DNA of 64,000 nt from Platanthera guangdongensis (GCA_039583875.1 CM077147.1:108174124-108238123), one strand, 5' to 3'. Numbered from the stretch's first letter, positions 44,601-56,807 are shown. Notes: generated by a model from the letters alone, not told the origin. Numbers and translations are program-made.

Positions 44601-45052
44601 CTTTGGCTTTGCAACCTCCACTAGTGTAAAGAACAGCTCTGCAGCAGCACGAACCACCTTCACCACCGGAAGAACAGACATCAACGTCTTGCTCGGCCCT
44701 TTTAATCCCATAAAAGTACTCTCACGACTTGCTCCCAAATTGACTTCCTTGTGACCGCAATCAATATAGGCTTGCTACTCCGAGAGCCAGTCCATGCCAA
44801 ATATAACGTCGAACTCCACCAATGGTAGTAACGACGCTTGCAGATCGAACTCTTGATTCCCAATGCGAATCTTAACACCGCATGTCCTATCCGCACGCAT
44901 CGAACACCCATTGGGCAACAACACATCCAACTTGTCCTTCGCCATTGAAGAAGGTACTCCAATGCGCGATATGAATCCTTCTGGCAAGAAGGAGTGTGAA
45001 GCTCCCGTGTCAAAGAATGCTCTTGCCGGATACTCACAAATCAAAACAAATA
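41690..45052 (-). pseudogene. E Pol: protease to chromodomain-like tail, broken
   Basis: From the splice acceptor at 45052 leftwards. Protease: [17 protein letters not shown] and VIFGMDWLSE, then a stop at about 44772. RT runs from about 44738: [39 protein letters not shown] and the catalytic [10 protein letters not shown], with a frameshift near 43900. RNase [17 protein letters not shown] and YTDHKSL, then a shift near 43366. Integrase: YSIHQGST, KCKTCSLVK, MDFVHGFPRS, SIVSDRDGRFTSND, a TAG and then HPQMDGQTEWVNRT, where the usual catalytic Glu of TER is kept in TEW. The tail VKVRWDNCGREELSWERE ends near 41690. A dead relative of C and B. Confidence 0.85.
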
Positions 45053-45120
45053 CTAAACAAGCAGTGGTAAGCACATAACAAGTATTTAAAAGATTAACTT
45101 GCTATAAATTTAAATTTTAC
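45053..45120 (-). other. Candidate intron at E gag-protease junction
   Basis: 68 nt on the minus strand from GTAAAATTTAA to GCTTGTTTAG. Before it, GATGTGGTGACAG; after it, TATTTGTTTTG. The split is phase 1. Unspliced reading stops at TAA after three further codons (G, K, I). Same position and phase as in B and C. Confidence 0.72.
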
Positions 45121-46267
45121 CTGTCACCACATCCGCCTGTTTGATGGCCTCCTATTGGTCAAGATTATAAACCCTTGGTTGAGCCAGAGCATAATGGGAC
45201 GCGGTTGACTCCACCGCCTTGCCCTTCTCTTCATAAGTTGCTCCCGGCTTTCTCTCAGACTTGGGATGTCCGCTCCAACAATCACGGGCAAAGTGCCCCG
45301 ACTTCCCACACGTAAAACATGCACCCGGGGTCCGACCCGTAGTCGCCCTGGAAGCACCTGAATAAGGAGCTGGACCTGAAGTCCTAGACTTCTTAAAGAA
45401 CCTTTGATAGCCGGACTTTGAAGTGGTCGGCACTTTGAACCCAGACTTCTTATCGCTAAGGCTTTTCTTTGCTTGTACATTCTTCATGTCCTTCTCCAAG
45501 GACCGATCCATGTTGACCAGGGTCAAGAATCCCTGCGTCATAGGCCCCGAGAGTAGTAGCCTCAATTCGTCTCTCAACTCTTCATAGAATCGATTCGTCT
45601 TGCGCTCCTCATCCGCGATGGTGGAGCTAGCATATCGACTCAATCGAGTAAACTCGTGGAGATATTCATCCATGCTACTCCCTCCTTGAACCAACTTCAG
45701 GAACTCGTTCTCCAACGCTATCCTTTGTGTCGAAGGGTGGTACCTAGCCAAGAACAGTCTAGAGAACTCTTCCATCGAGACGTCTGTAAGTTGCCTTCCT
45801 CTCAATAGATGCAGCTCCAAACGCTCCCACCACAGTCGAGCGTCTCCATCCAATAGGAACATAGCTATAGTGGTCATCTGCCACTCCTCCATCTCCGTCG
45901 CTGTCAAGACTCTCTTCATACAGGAGAGCTAGTCTTCATCTTGAGATGGGGTTCCCAACCCAGAGAATACAGGAGGATTGAAGCTCATAACATGTTTGAG
46001 CTATCTCTCGGTTGCCCTCCTCGGCACCACCGGTTCCTCTACTACCTGTTCCACCCTTCTCTGCTCAGCCGCTTGCAGTGGTACCTTCTCCATCGCAGGA
46101 GCGGGCTGCTGTATTTGCCTTACAGGCTGCGCATTAATCATGGCAAACAATGCTTCGGCAACCAATCGTATGGTCTCAGCCGATGGAGGTGTTGCAGGAG
46201 CATCATTTGGTGCACTTCTAGCCTCAGAAACTCGGCGTTCCGACGACCCAGCACCGCTTCTGGTCAC
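45121..46267 (-). pseudogene. E Gag
   Basis: Gag reads from a GTG ACC right after the 3' splice-like CACTATAG; C has GTG ATG at that place, so E has no clear ATG here. Visible are LVAEALFAMINAQPVRQ, two stops near 46000 and 45920, then an open run of 255 codons. That run has the Gag core (MFLLDGDARLWWERLELHLL, MEEFSRLFLARYHPSTQR, YLHEFTRLSRYA), a basic stretch and the zinc knuckle CFTCGKSGHFARDC. The end reads AQPRVYNLDQ, TAG, EAIKQADVVTG, where the intron follows. The TAG replaces a Gln-like codon. Confidence 0.83.
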
Positions 46268-46474
46268 CTATAGTGGTACAAAACACCGTTAAGCGACCAA
46301 ACAAAATTGCAAAACGCAATTATAGGAACACGCAGGTTCCTCAAACACGTGTATTTTCATTCCTAAGTGGACATTCATGGGTTCTTTTGTTGTTATAACG
46401 ATGACGCACACACATGTGCTCACCACTCCTTAAAAAGAATTTGTCCATGAATTCATTTTAAGACTGACCGAAAC

Positions 46475-46493
46475 CAGTAGTCTGATACGAAAT
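46475..46493 (-). other. E primer-binding site region, drifted
   Basis: On the minus strand ATTTCGTATCAGACTAC follows the LTR end. GTATCAGA matches the initiator-Met tRNA site; the leading TG is lost. Confidence 0.5.
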
Positions 46494-48797
46494 TGTAACA
46501 CCCCCTATCCGTCGCATAGCATATAACAGTAGGTCCGGCCGGGGCCCGATGACATATACCACAGACAGACCGGGTGGTTACTCAATGGAAACCATCCAAC
46601 CATTTCAACGTCCTACACAGAGTTATTCTAGCGGAAGTAGTTTTAAAAGTTGCAATTAAAAGAACCCAGCACAAATAGCATGAATGTCCACTAAACAAAC
46701 CTAAAGGAATGAAGTACAAATACACAAGTACTGGCCTTAAGGCCTTACAAATTATTTCCTTCAAAATTACATGTTTTCAAACCTCGGCACGCAGACCGAC
46801 CATACATGAATAAAGAAAACATCTAAAAATTAGGCCTTCGAGGGCCGGCACAGCAACTTGGGCTTTAGCCCGCTATTGACCGCTTGGTCCAGCAGCACCT
46901 GCAAGCAACAAATCACCGTACGATGGCAAACAAAAGCAACGGTCAGCAATGTTGACTAAATTATAACGATCCCGCCCCCAAAATAGGGGCGGCGATGCTC
47001 CTTCCATGCACTTTATTAGCATAACCAAGCAGTATATATATATATACATTGCATCACAGACATTGGCACGCACGACCACACACCCCGTGCACTCAGGGCA
47101 CATTCTCGGTGAACCGGTCGATGTAACGTCAATTTAATCCATAGACATTCCGATCACACCACCGCAACTTTGACGGCCAAACTATGAGCATTTTGTCTTC
47201 CTGGCATGGGTCACGTCAATTTAAGTCATAGACCGCCGAATACCCTCATCTATGCAAACGGCTCACACCGAACAATATAGAACGAGTACGGTTCAGCCTG
47301 ACCCGTTGCTCACACAGCAACGTTAATTTAAAACATATGCGCGGGTCAAACTTCTCCCGAGTCCCATTTCCGTCACACACTTTACATAACCCGGTTATGT
47401 TCAAGTTGGCTCCCAGGCCACCATGTTGGCAGAATCACGCATCTGCCCAGTTTTCCGGGTGCACCTTGGGGTTAATCCCCAAGGCTCCCTGTTGCAATAT
47501 ACCACGTAGAAAACACAAAAAAAACACACATTCGCACAGAGTCTTCTCCGGCCATTTATGCAATGCAACATCACCGATCCAGACCAACTTGTCCGGGTAG
47601 GCTTCACACATCATGCCTATGTCCGTTCTCAAATACAAACTTTAAACAACGGGGACTTTACATATCTACCCGAAGGAACGCCTCAAACTCACCGCAAACT
47701 CGCGAGAGCGGGCTTCCTATGCAAAAGAAGGAGAGCTTCACATGATCAAGTAGAGAATCATTACCCTAGCATTCTTCCTTGGCACCATGGAAATGTAAGC
47801 GGATGAAAAGCACCGCACTCTCTTTGCCTCCGTAGATCCGAGGTCGGTTCGCGATTTGGAGCTCCGAAGCTCCGCTGGTGACCGGATCTAGGCTTCTTCT
47901 TCTTCCTTTGCTCTCCCCTCTCTCTAAACTTAGAAAGAGAACCACTCAAGAGAAATGAGGGTTTCAAAGGCCCAATCCCGGGTATATCCCAGTAGGAACA
48001 ACCCCCAACCGTCGGATCCCAAAATAAGGAAATGAATGGCTACGATTCATAGCTGAAAAGTAAAACCTGGGCCGAACACGGCCTGCGACACGCCCATGTC
48101 CAGGGTCGTGTCCCTCATTCACCGTCAAAATTGACGCGTCTCGAAAAACACACGGGCATCCGACATGCCCGTGTTCGACCTGACATGCCCGTGTTCCAAC
48201 TGACACGGCCGTGTGGTTGGCCGTGTGCCCCCATCGACACAGCACCGAAAATAACCCGAGACTCACACGGGTCTTGGACACGCCCGTGTCCTATTTGACA
48301 CGCCCGTGTCAAACCCGAACATGCCTGGGCTCCAGGCCGTGTTCACTGTCTCGACACTTTGTCGAGCGAAGTTCGTCGACCACCCGACACGGCCTTGGAC
48401 ACGCCCGTGTCCTAGGCCGTGTTCCCTGTCTCGATACATCATCGAGCAAAAATGTCGACTCCCCGGGCCGGTCATCGACACGGGTTTGACACGCCCTGAG
48501 ACACGCCCCTGTCTCCGGCCATATACCCCGTCTCAACACATCGTCGAGCGAAAATGTCGACTCCCCGGGCCGGTCGTCGACACGGGTTCGACACGCCCTG
48601 ATATACGCCCGTGTCTCAGGCCGTGTGCCCCGTCTCGACTCATCGTCGAGCGAAAATGTCAACTCCTTGGGCCGATCATCGACACGGGCTCTACACGCCC
48701 TAAGACACGCCCGTGTCTCAGGCTGTATGCCCCCTGCCAAATACTAGATTTGGCCCAAAATGCCTTCCGTCGCTCTTTTGAGTTTCGGGGCATTACC
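46494..48797 (-). repeat. E 5' LTR
   Basis: Matches 39306-41612 throughout with many single-base differences and small indels, so E is older than B and D. The word array lies at about 48070-48730. The right end has lost the terminal A (CATTACC). Open frames at 48211-48740 come from the words. Confidence 0.87.
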
Positions 48798-48802
48798 GCG
48801 TG

Positions 48803-49194
48803 CACGCTGGAAAACAACATGAAGAGGGTGCAAGGGAAGCGGGCCTTGGCTGTGACAAAGCCAGAGTTCAAGACGCCCCGACCCGAGAAGTCATATTATA
48901 AGAAAAAATGGGGCAAGAGGTCCAAATCGATAGGACAAGCTCCTTCTTCGGTTGCCTCGGGTGCAACGTCAGGGGCCATGTCAAGGCCAGAGACTCGTAT
49001 GTGCTTTAATTGTGGACGAGTGGGGCATATAGCCCGTGAATGTCGGGCTGTTCCGCCGAAGGGAGAAAAGAAGGTGGGAGCATCCTATGCTGAGAAGGGA
49101 AAGGCAATGGTGGAGTCCTCTGCATCCTAGGCGCAGCCCCGAGTCTACAACCTTAGCCTGCAGGAGTCCATTAAGCAGAGTGACGTCGTTATAG
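48803..49194 (+). pseudogene. C gag, third segment
   Basis: The end of Gag after E. It reads TLENNMKRVQGKRALAV, a basic run (KSYYKKKWGKRSKS) and the zinc knuckle CFNCGRVGHIAREC, which binds RNA. A TAG at 49128-49130 interrupts it, then AQPRVYNL and IKQSDVVI run to the splice donor in the same frame. Joined to 39300 the reading is continuous (FDTA then CTLENN). Confidence 0.82.
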
Positions 49195-49270
49195 GTACGA
49201 GTTAAGTTATTACATTGTTTTGCTTATTGTATGCTTTGTATGTGGCTTGTGTGTGATACAATTGCTACAG
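49195..49270 (+). other. Candidate intron at C gag-protease junction
   Basis: 76 nt, T-rich, from GTACGAGTTAA to ATTGCTACAG. Phase 1. The upstream reading DVVI joins to VFVMIRDTLARALFD. Unspliced reading stops at TAA after G, T, S. Confidence 0.72.
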
Positions 49271-52200
49271 TCTTTGTAATGATTCGGGATACGCTGGCGC
49301 GAGCACTGTTTGATATGTGTGCTTCACAGTTATTTCTGTCTCAAGACTTTGTAGCTCGAATTGGAGTACCTAGTCATGCGAAGATAGAGAGCGTCTGGGT
49401 GGTGTTACCGAATGGTTGTTTGATGCTCGCAGATCAGGCTTGCGATGTGGCGATGCAAATAGTAAGTCTGGATTTCTGTCTGACTGCATATGTATTGCCG
49501 ATATCGGAATTCGACGTGATCTTTGGTATGGATTGGCTCGCAGAGCAGCATGCCTTGATTGATTGCCAGTCCAAAGAGATCACGTTGGGCCAGAATACCG
49601 AGTAGGAGACTAAATTTGCTGGGATGGAAGGAGTGGGTGGGATGTTGATATCTGCACTCCAAGTCATCAAGGCTATTCAGAAGGGCGCGGAGGTATACTT
49701 CACGCTAATTCAGGCTGTTGAGCCCAAGGCCAGTGTGAACGATGTTCCGGTTGTATCGGAATTTGCAGATGTGTTTCCCAAGGATCTCCATGGGCTACCA
49801 CCCAAGCGAGAGATTGACTTCACGATCGAGTTGGTGCCAGGTGCGAAACCTGTGGCCCTCTCGCCATATCACGTTACGCCAAAGGAAATGGCGGAGTTGA
49901 AAGTCCAACTGCAAGAGTTGCTGGAGCAGGGTTATATACGCCCAAGTATGTCACCTTGGAGCACACCTGTTCTGTTTGTGAAAAAGAAAGACGGCAGCTT
50001 GCGGTTATGTATTGACTACTGCGAACTGAATAAGCTGACCGAGAAGAACAAGTATCTGATTCCACGGATTGCTGAGTTGTTCGATCAGCTGGTGCGATCA
50101 ACCGTCTACTCGAAATTGGATTTGAAGTCTGGGTATTACCAGTTGAGGATACGGGAAGGAGACATTCCCAAGACCGCATTTGGAACACGTTACAGTCATT
50201 ATGAGTTCACGGTAATGCCATTTGGGTTGTGCAATGCGCCATCGGTATTCATGGATCTGATGCACTGAACATTCCGAGAGTACCTGGACTTGTTCGTGAT
50301 TATGTTCATTGATGATATCTTGGTGTACTCGAAATCTGAAGCTGATCACACAAACCACTTGCGGTTGGTGTTGCACACTTTGAGGAAGAATAAGCTCTAT
50401 GCAAAGTTCTTGAAGTGCGAGTTTTGGCTATCGTCGGTGGCTTTCCTAGGCCATGTGGTAAGTGGAGAGGGCATCACAGTGGATCCGGCGAAGATAAGGG
50501 AAATACAGGAGTGGCCGGTGTTGTCTTCGGTGGCCGAAGTTAGGAGCTTCCTCGGACTGGAGGGCTATTACAGACGGTTTCTTGAAAACTTCTCGTGGAT
50601 TGCTTTGCCTCTGACCACGTTAACAAGAAAGGATCAGAAGTTCGTTTGGACGCCGGAATGCGCGCGAGCTTTTGAATAGCTGAAGTGTCGATTGACCACG
50701 GCGCCTGTGTTGACATCGCCATGTGGTACCGAAGGATATGAGATCTATAGTGATGCTTTAGGGAGCGGCTTAGGCTGCATTTTCTGCAAAATGGGAAAGT
50801 GATTGCTTATGGCTCTCGCCAATTGAAGGTGCATGAGCGAAATTATCCCGTCCATGACTTAGAGTTGGCGGCAGTGATCTTAGCACTAAAGTTATGGTGG
50901 CATTATCTGTATGGCGTGAAAGTGGATATCTATACGGACCACAAGAGCCTAAAGTATTTGTTGGAGCCGAAGGACCTGAATATGCGACAACGAAGGTGGA
51001 TGGAGTTCCTTAGGGACTACACCTTTGCGATTCATTATACTCCCGGGAAGGGAAATGTGGTCATTGTTGCCTTGAGTCGGAGGGCTCCGTCGAGGGCCAA
51101 TTGGTTGTAGAGGCACGATGAACGTCTAATACAGGAGTTAGAAGCATTAGAGATTTCTTATGTTGACAAGAATTCTACATCCAATGCATGTCTGAACTGG
51201 ACAGAGGTGCAATATGACCTTGCGAACAGGGTTCGACGAGCAACAGAGCTGGATGAAAATCTCCAACGCTACGCAAAGCACAGGCCAGAGAGCAAATTCT
51301 CCTGGGATGAAGGCCTTTTGCGAAAAGAGGGCCGATTGTGCATCCCAAGTTTGGGTAAGTTGAGGGAAGAGTTGGTGTACGAAGCTCACTATACGAAGTA
51401 CTCAATTCACCCTTGGAGCACAAAGATGTTCAGAGACATGAAGAAGCTGTTCTGGTCGCTTGGATTGAAGAACGACATCGCTCATTACATAGCCAAATGC
51501 CAGACTGGTGCTTTGGTAAAGGCGGAATGCCAGAAGCCTGGTGGTTTCTTGAAGTCGTTGCTGATTCCGGAATGGAAGTTCGATGATATTTCCATGGATT
51601 TTGTGCACGGGTTGCCATGATCTCAACACGGGAATGATTCGATCTGGGTGATTGTAGACCGCTTGACGAAAGTGACACACTTCCTTCCGAATAAACGACA
51701 CGATTCCGTGGAAAGTTTGGCAAAGCTTTATGTTGAGCAGATCGTACGGCTACATGGTGTTCCTCGTAGCATCGTGAGCGATCATGATGGGAGCTTTACT
51801 TCAAATGATTGGAGGCTAATCCATCAGCTATTGGGCACTAAATTGACTTTCAGTATAGCCTTTCATCCCCAAACAGATGGCCAGACTGAGAGGACCAACA
51901 GGACCATGGAGCATGTGCTCCTAATGTGCGCCCTGGATTTTGGGAAGAGATGGGAAGATCATCTCTATCTGGTGGAGTTTGCCTACAACAACAGCTACCA
52001 AGCGAGCATAGGTATGGCACCGTTTGAAACTCTATATGGGCGGAAGTGCCGTACACCGCTAGCTTGGGCAGAAGCAGGCGAATCCAAAGTGTATAGGCAT
52101 AGCGAAGTCGAGGAAGCGAACTCGATGATTAGCACCATCCAAGAGAGGCTACTGATAGCCCAGTATCGACAAGAGAAATACTACAACGCCAAGCACCGGA

Positions 52201-52624
52201 ATGTGGAGTTCGCGGTGGGCGAATGGGTATATTTGAAGATCAAACCCTTCAAAGGCATGTCCAGGATTCGGCGACTGAAAAAGTTAAGCCCGAGGTATCT
52301 TCGTCCGTTTGAAGTGGTGGAGCGAATTAGGGAAGCTGCATATCAGCTAGCTCTTTCGGCAGACTTGAGTAGATTACACGATGTGTTTCACATCTCGGTG
52401 CTTCGGAAAGCCGTCAAAGATCTAGCTCAAGTGATCGTGTGCCGGTGGAGTATGGGCTAACGACGAAGGTTAGGCCCATTCGGATCGAGGATCGTGCTGA
52501 TAAACAGTTGCGGAACAAGATGATCGGGATGGTCAAAGTCTGGTGGGACAATTTCGGCCGTGAGGAGCTAACATGGGAGCGAGAGCTGACCATGCGAGCT
52601 GAATTTCCCGAGCTCTTTGTGTAA
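49271..52624 (+). pseudogene. C Pol: protease to chromodomain-like tail, broken
   Basis: Protease: ALFDMCASQLFLSQDF (usual DTGAS changed to DMCAS) and VIFGMDWLAE. A stop is at 49603-49605. [41 protein letters not shown], a TGA at about 50266, then the catalytic [14 protein letters not shown] is at about 50677. RNase H starts [12 protein letters not shown], shifts near 50780 and continues [15 protein letters not shown] is at about 51108. Integrase: CQTGALVKAEC, MDFVHGLP with a stop after it at about 51618, SIVSDHDGSFTSND, HPQTDGQTERTNRT. After a shift near 52430 the tail VKVWWDNFGREELTWERE ends at 52624. The protease site and the stops show it is dead. Confidence 0.87.
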
Positions 52625-52701
52625 CTGTTATGTAGTGCGCGCACATTGTATTAAATGATTCTGGAATATAACATCTTGTAGTTGATTACCTCCCTATGTG
52701 C

Positions 52702-52740
52702 AAATTTCGGGGACGAAATTTATTATAAGGAGGGGAGGGT
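52702..52740 (+). other. Hairpin and polypurine tract before C 3' LTR
   Basis: AAATTTCGGGGACGAAATTT (52702-52721) is a perfect 8-bp stem with a GGGA loop, followed by AAGGAGGGGAGGGT next to the LTR. The purine run primes plus-strand synthesis; the hairpin role is unknown. Confidence 0.78.
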
Positions 52741-55186
52741 TGTAACACCCCAAATCCCAGGATTGGGAAAAAGTGGGTGACACGGCCTGGGACACGGGCA
52801 TGTCCCAGGGCGTGTCCTGCTCGGGTGAGCAGCCAACGAGTGGTCGAATAAAATTCGTTTCTATGAAAAATGAGGGAACACGCCATCTGACACGGGCGTG
52901 TTAGAGGCTGTGTCCTCCTCTGGTCGATGAAGTCAGTTCGACGAAGTTGAGCTGGGGCGTGTCTGCTGCCGTGTATGGGCACACGACCTGGGATATGGGC
53001 GTGTCACTGGCCGTGTCCTTTGTCGGATGTGCCCAAGGCATTGAGGCCGGGTGAACACGGGCACAACACGGGTGTGTCTTATGGTACATGGCCTGCGATA
53101 CGGGCGTGTCACTAGCCGTGTCCCGATCGGGTTGAAGTTGGTTTTGTGGATCCTGATTTATACGGCCACAGACACGGGCGTGTCTGAAGGCGTGTCAGGT
53201 GACACGGCCCGTGACACGGGTGTGTCACATGGCCGTGTACTGGTCTGGTTGAGTCGGTTGTGTGCCGCTTAAGGTATACGGCCTGTGACACGGGCGTCTC
53301 ACAGTCCGTTTCAGGCAAGATTTATCCTTTTGTGGCAAAATCGTGGCCATCCATTTCCCCAGCTGAGATTTGATGGCTGAGAGACCTCCCTATTTCCTTA
53401 AGGCCGAAACATGAGAAGGAAATTCTCATTTGAGTTAGGCCATACTCTTTCTAAAATCTAGAGAGAGAGGAAGAAGGAGAAGGAGGGAAGGTGCCAGCCA
53501 CCGGTGTAGCTGCGGAGCTCCTATTCACAATCTGAGGCTAGCGTTGTGGAGGCAAGGCCGCTGCGGTGCTGTCCAGCCCACTCGAAACTCATGACGCCAA
53601 AACGATCGTCAAGGGTAACAATCTTTCTTCCTAGCCTTGTGAAGGCTTCCTTTTTGGCATGTGCACAGGATTCCCCCACCAGAGGGTGGCTTGTTACGGG
53701 AGTCCCTTTGGTTGATTCTTGGAATCCCCACTAATTTGGCATACAGATCCGAAAATGGAGTACAGAATAGGCATGCTGTGTGAAGCCCATCTGGACATGT
53801 TGGTCTGGATTGGTGATGTTGCATATACACACCAGAGAAGACTCCATGATGAAATGTGTAGCTTAGGTGTTGATGGGTTAAACCTGTGAAGGGCAGTAGC
53901 AGGAAGTACTGGAGTGGTAGTCCTGGAAATACCCGTATAATGCTTGTGCTGAATGAGTTGTACCTGTGAAGGGTAGTAATAGGAAGTACTGGATTGGAAG
54001 TCCAGGAAATACCCTTGTAATGCTTGATGTTCATGGGTGGTACCTGTGAAGGGTAGTAGCAGGAAGTACTGGTGTGGTAAGTCAGGAAAATACCCTTGAT
54101 GTTTGTGCTGCTTGCTGGGTTGTGCCTGTGAAGGGTAGTAGCGGGAAGTACTGGTAGGAAAACCCAGGAAAATACCCGCAAATGGTTAAAGCTATGGATG
54201 GAAAATGAGTTCTGTCTCTACCGCTGAGTGTGGAACCTAGCTAACCTGTGATTGTGAAGCTTGTCCTGTGAGGACACTATGGCTATTTGCTGAACGGACA
54301 AGGGGATGCCGACCCACGTTAGTCTGGTTATAGAACTAACGATTTGAGTAACGGGCAAAGGCTGAACTGTATCCGCATTATGATTGTCTGTCATCGGTGT
54401 CTCGATGAATTGGCATTTGGCAGAAACGCATAGCGAGAGTCTTAGGCCTGCGCGCCATGGTACAATGGGGGGCTACGGGACAATCCCGGGTCATTAAGAC
54501 TAAAATCTCCAGCTGCACGCCATGGAGTAAATGCTCAATTATTTACCATTGGGTTGTGACCCTGATACGGTGGTGGGACCCTAGTTTGCCGGTACACCAA
54601 GAATGTGTCCTGAGTGCACGGATCGTCGGGCCGCGTGGCTGGCGGTTGTGATGGAATGTTTGTGTGTGAGTGTACAATATGTGATGAATATATATATATG
54701 CATGAGAATTGCTATGCCTGCAGGGAAGGAATACCACTGCCTTATTTGCCACCGTTGGGTGATCTGTCCCTATACCAGTGCTGGAGAACCAAGCGGGACT
54801 CATAAAGGCTGAAGTCCCTATTGCTGTTGTTGTTGCTGCTGCTAGCCCTTGAAGGCTAAGCTTAACACACTATGTTTTGTTTATATGTGGCTGGCCTGCG
54901 CGCCGATATTTGGAAGCCACTATTGTAATAGGACTTGTAAGGCCATAAGGCTAATTGACTTTGTATTTGGTGAACATTCCTGTTATATATAAATGTGGAT
55001 CTTTATATGGTGGACATTCATGTTTAGAGTTCCATTGTGTATTATAGGCTTCCGCTAGAATGAAATGAGTTAGGATACGCAACTCTGGTATCACTCCGTA
55101 ACTTAGCCGCCAGTTTTGTGGTATATGCTCTGGGGCCCCGACCGGACCTTCTAGTATAAACTATATGAACGGATGGAGTCGTTGCA
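52741..55186 (+). repeat. C 3' LTR
   Basis: Starts TGTAACACCCC and ends GAGTCGTTGCA. It carries the same ACACGG words (52780-53320), four 80-bp units (about 53883-54175) and hairpin GTTAGT/ACTAAC (54318-54340). It is 48 bp shorter than the 5' copy; one visible gap is near 54740, where a block present at 30361-30422 is missing. Confidence 0.88.
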
Positions 55187-55191
55187 GATAA

Positions 55192-56807
55192 TCTTTATTT
55201 GGATGACTTCCCTCCTCATTTGATCAAGCAAGGATGCTGATTCAGATGGTAGGTAAGCAACTAGTTATATGGAGACAATCTCCTCAGCATGTTTCTTGAC
55301 TAGCCACTTGCTCCTTTTTAGGGCATCCAGAATGACACCATAATTGTCAATCAATTGATTGACATCATATTAAAAATATGATCCCTCTTCCCCACTGGAG
55401 GAAGTGGATGTATCAGAGTCTGAGCCAGACTCATAGATAAAAGAAGAGCTTGGGATAGAATGTACCTCATCTGGAACAAAAATGTCCTGATTGTCTTCTA
55501 ATATAGCCATAAGACAGTACTCCTCATCCTCTTCACAGTCACTATCAATTGAAGATAGTGGGGCACTAATGCCAGATGGGGCAGTAGGAAGTTCCACATA
55601 TTCTTCAATGGACATGAGACCAATGTAGGCCTCCTCTTCTTCTGATTTTGAAGATTCATAATCACTGTCTGATAGGCTAACAGTCTTCTTGGCCAAGAAA
55701 CTCTTTTCAGACTTCTTGACCTTGTGGTGATGGTTCTTCTTCTCAACTATCTCTTTTCTTTTGACTAGTCAATCAACAATGACATGCCCAGAATTACTAC
55801 AACAATAACAAACTATTTTAGAAGAAATATGTTTGCTGGGTTTGGATTCATACCTGTCTCCTTTGGAGAACTTCTTCTCAGATTTGTTGTGGTCCTTGTA
55901 ATGTGAGGAGGAGGTGGGATTGTTTTTTCCATTGCCTTCTCTTCATCATCTTCTATAATTACCTTGAGAAGGCATCAAACACTCGATTTGACATATTACT
56001 ATCAGATGAGCTGGACTCAGAGTTTTCTGAATCAGCTGGCATCCTTCTGGGTGAGGCAATCCTCTCCTTGCTCTTTTTAGAGCTCTTAGCCTAGAAGGCC
56101 ACTGTCCTTTCCTTGGCATTGGACTTGATGGTGTTCTACTCCTCCTTCCTGGCAGATAGCTGCATCTCATATGAATGCAGCTTTCCAAACAAAGTGTGAG
56201 GCGGAGTTTCAGCAAACTTGACCACTTATCTGATAGCATAAATCTTTCTATCCCAATCTATGATTAGAGATCTTATGAAATTATCATTCAGCTCATAATT
56301 GCTGAGGACCATCCCATAGGTCCTCAACTCATTGACCACTCTGAAAAACTTTTCATAGCAATCTACTATACTGTCCTTGTTGCTTTGCCTGAAGGCCTCA
56401 TATTCCTGATAAAGTAGGGATTTCCTGTCATCCCTAACTTCTTTAGTGCCCTCCATGTATACAATCAGGATGTCCCACATTTTCTTGGCTATCTTACAGT
56501 GGACAAGATTCTGGAATGTGGAGTCATCTATGATACTGACAATTATATTTTGTTCTCTCTTGTCCATGGTTGCCAGGATGACCTCATTCTTGGACATCTC
56601 AATGTACTTCTTTGGTGACTGGATATTGACATCCAAGACTGAGACCTTCATGGGGATGAAAGGTCCTTTCTGGAGAGTAATGAAGATCCTAGGGTCAGAT
56701 GCTTCCATGAATAGCCTGACTCTTTCTTTCCAAATGCCAAAATTCTCCTTTCTGTAAACTGGAAGCTTCATGGAGCTCAACTCCTTATGGTTCTTTCCTG
56801 AATCCAT
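55192..56807 (-). pseudogene. A gag, N-terminal segment
   Basis: The ATG at 56805-56807 (MDSGKNHKELSSMKLP) opens a run of 193 codons with the copia Gag N-terminus: YRKENFGIWKERVRLFMEAS, IAKKMWDILIVYMEGTKEV, YEAFRQSNKDSIVDCYEKF. After breaks near 56226 and 55900, a zinc knuckle CYCCSNSGHVIVD at about 55765-55810 ends at a stop where its last Cys should be. A strongly acidic Ser/Glu/Asp-rich run follows (55370-55696: SLSDSDYESSKSEEEE). This type of acidic gag is known from SIRE-like elements; that link is inference. Confidence 0.8.

Larger units (their letters stand above)
39306..48797 (-). mobile_element. Ty3/gypsy retrotransposon E, complete but decayed
   Basis: LTRs 39306-41612 and 46494-48797 (2,307 and 2,304 bp). 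TSD GCGTG at 39301-39305 and 48798-48802. The interior, read leftwards, is primer site, leader, gag, short intron, protease, RT, RNase H, integrase and tail. It is closely related to C in gag and pol but inserted in the opposite direction. The outermost base of the right LTR is C where A is expected (ATTACC for GTTACA). Pol has about eight stops or shifts. Confidence 0.9.
28368..55186 (+). mobile_element. Ty3/gypsy retrotransposon C, carrying nested D and E
   Basis: LTRs 28368-30861 and 52741-55186 flank a gypsy gag-pol that is cut twice: by copia D at 31543/39018 and by gypsy E at 39305/48798. The flanks are GATAG (28363-28367) and GATAA (55187-55191); GATAA keeps the frame of A, so GATAG is the mutated copy. 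The LTRs differ more than those of B, so C is older. The gene order is gag, short intron, protease, RT, RNase H, integrase, chromodomain-like tail. At least six stops or shifts are in pol. Confidence 0.9.
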
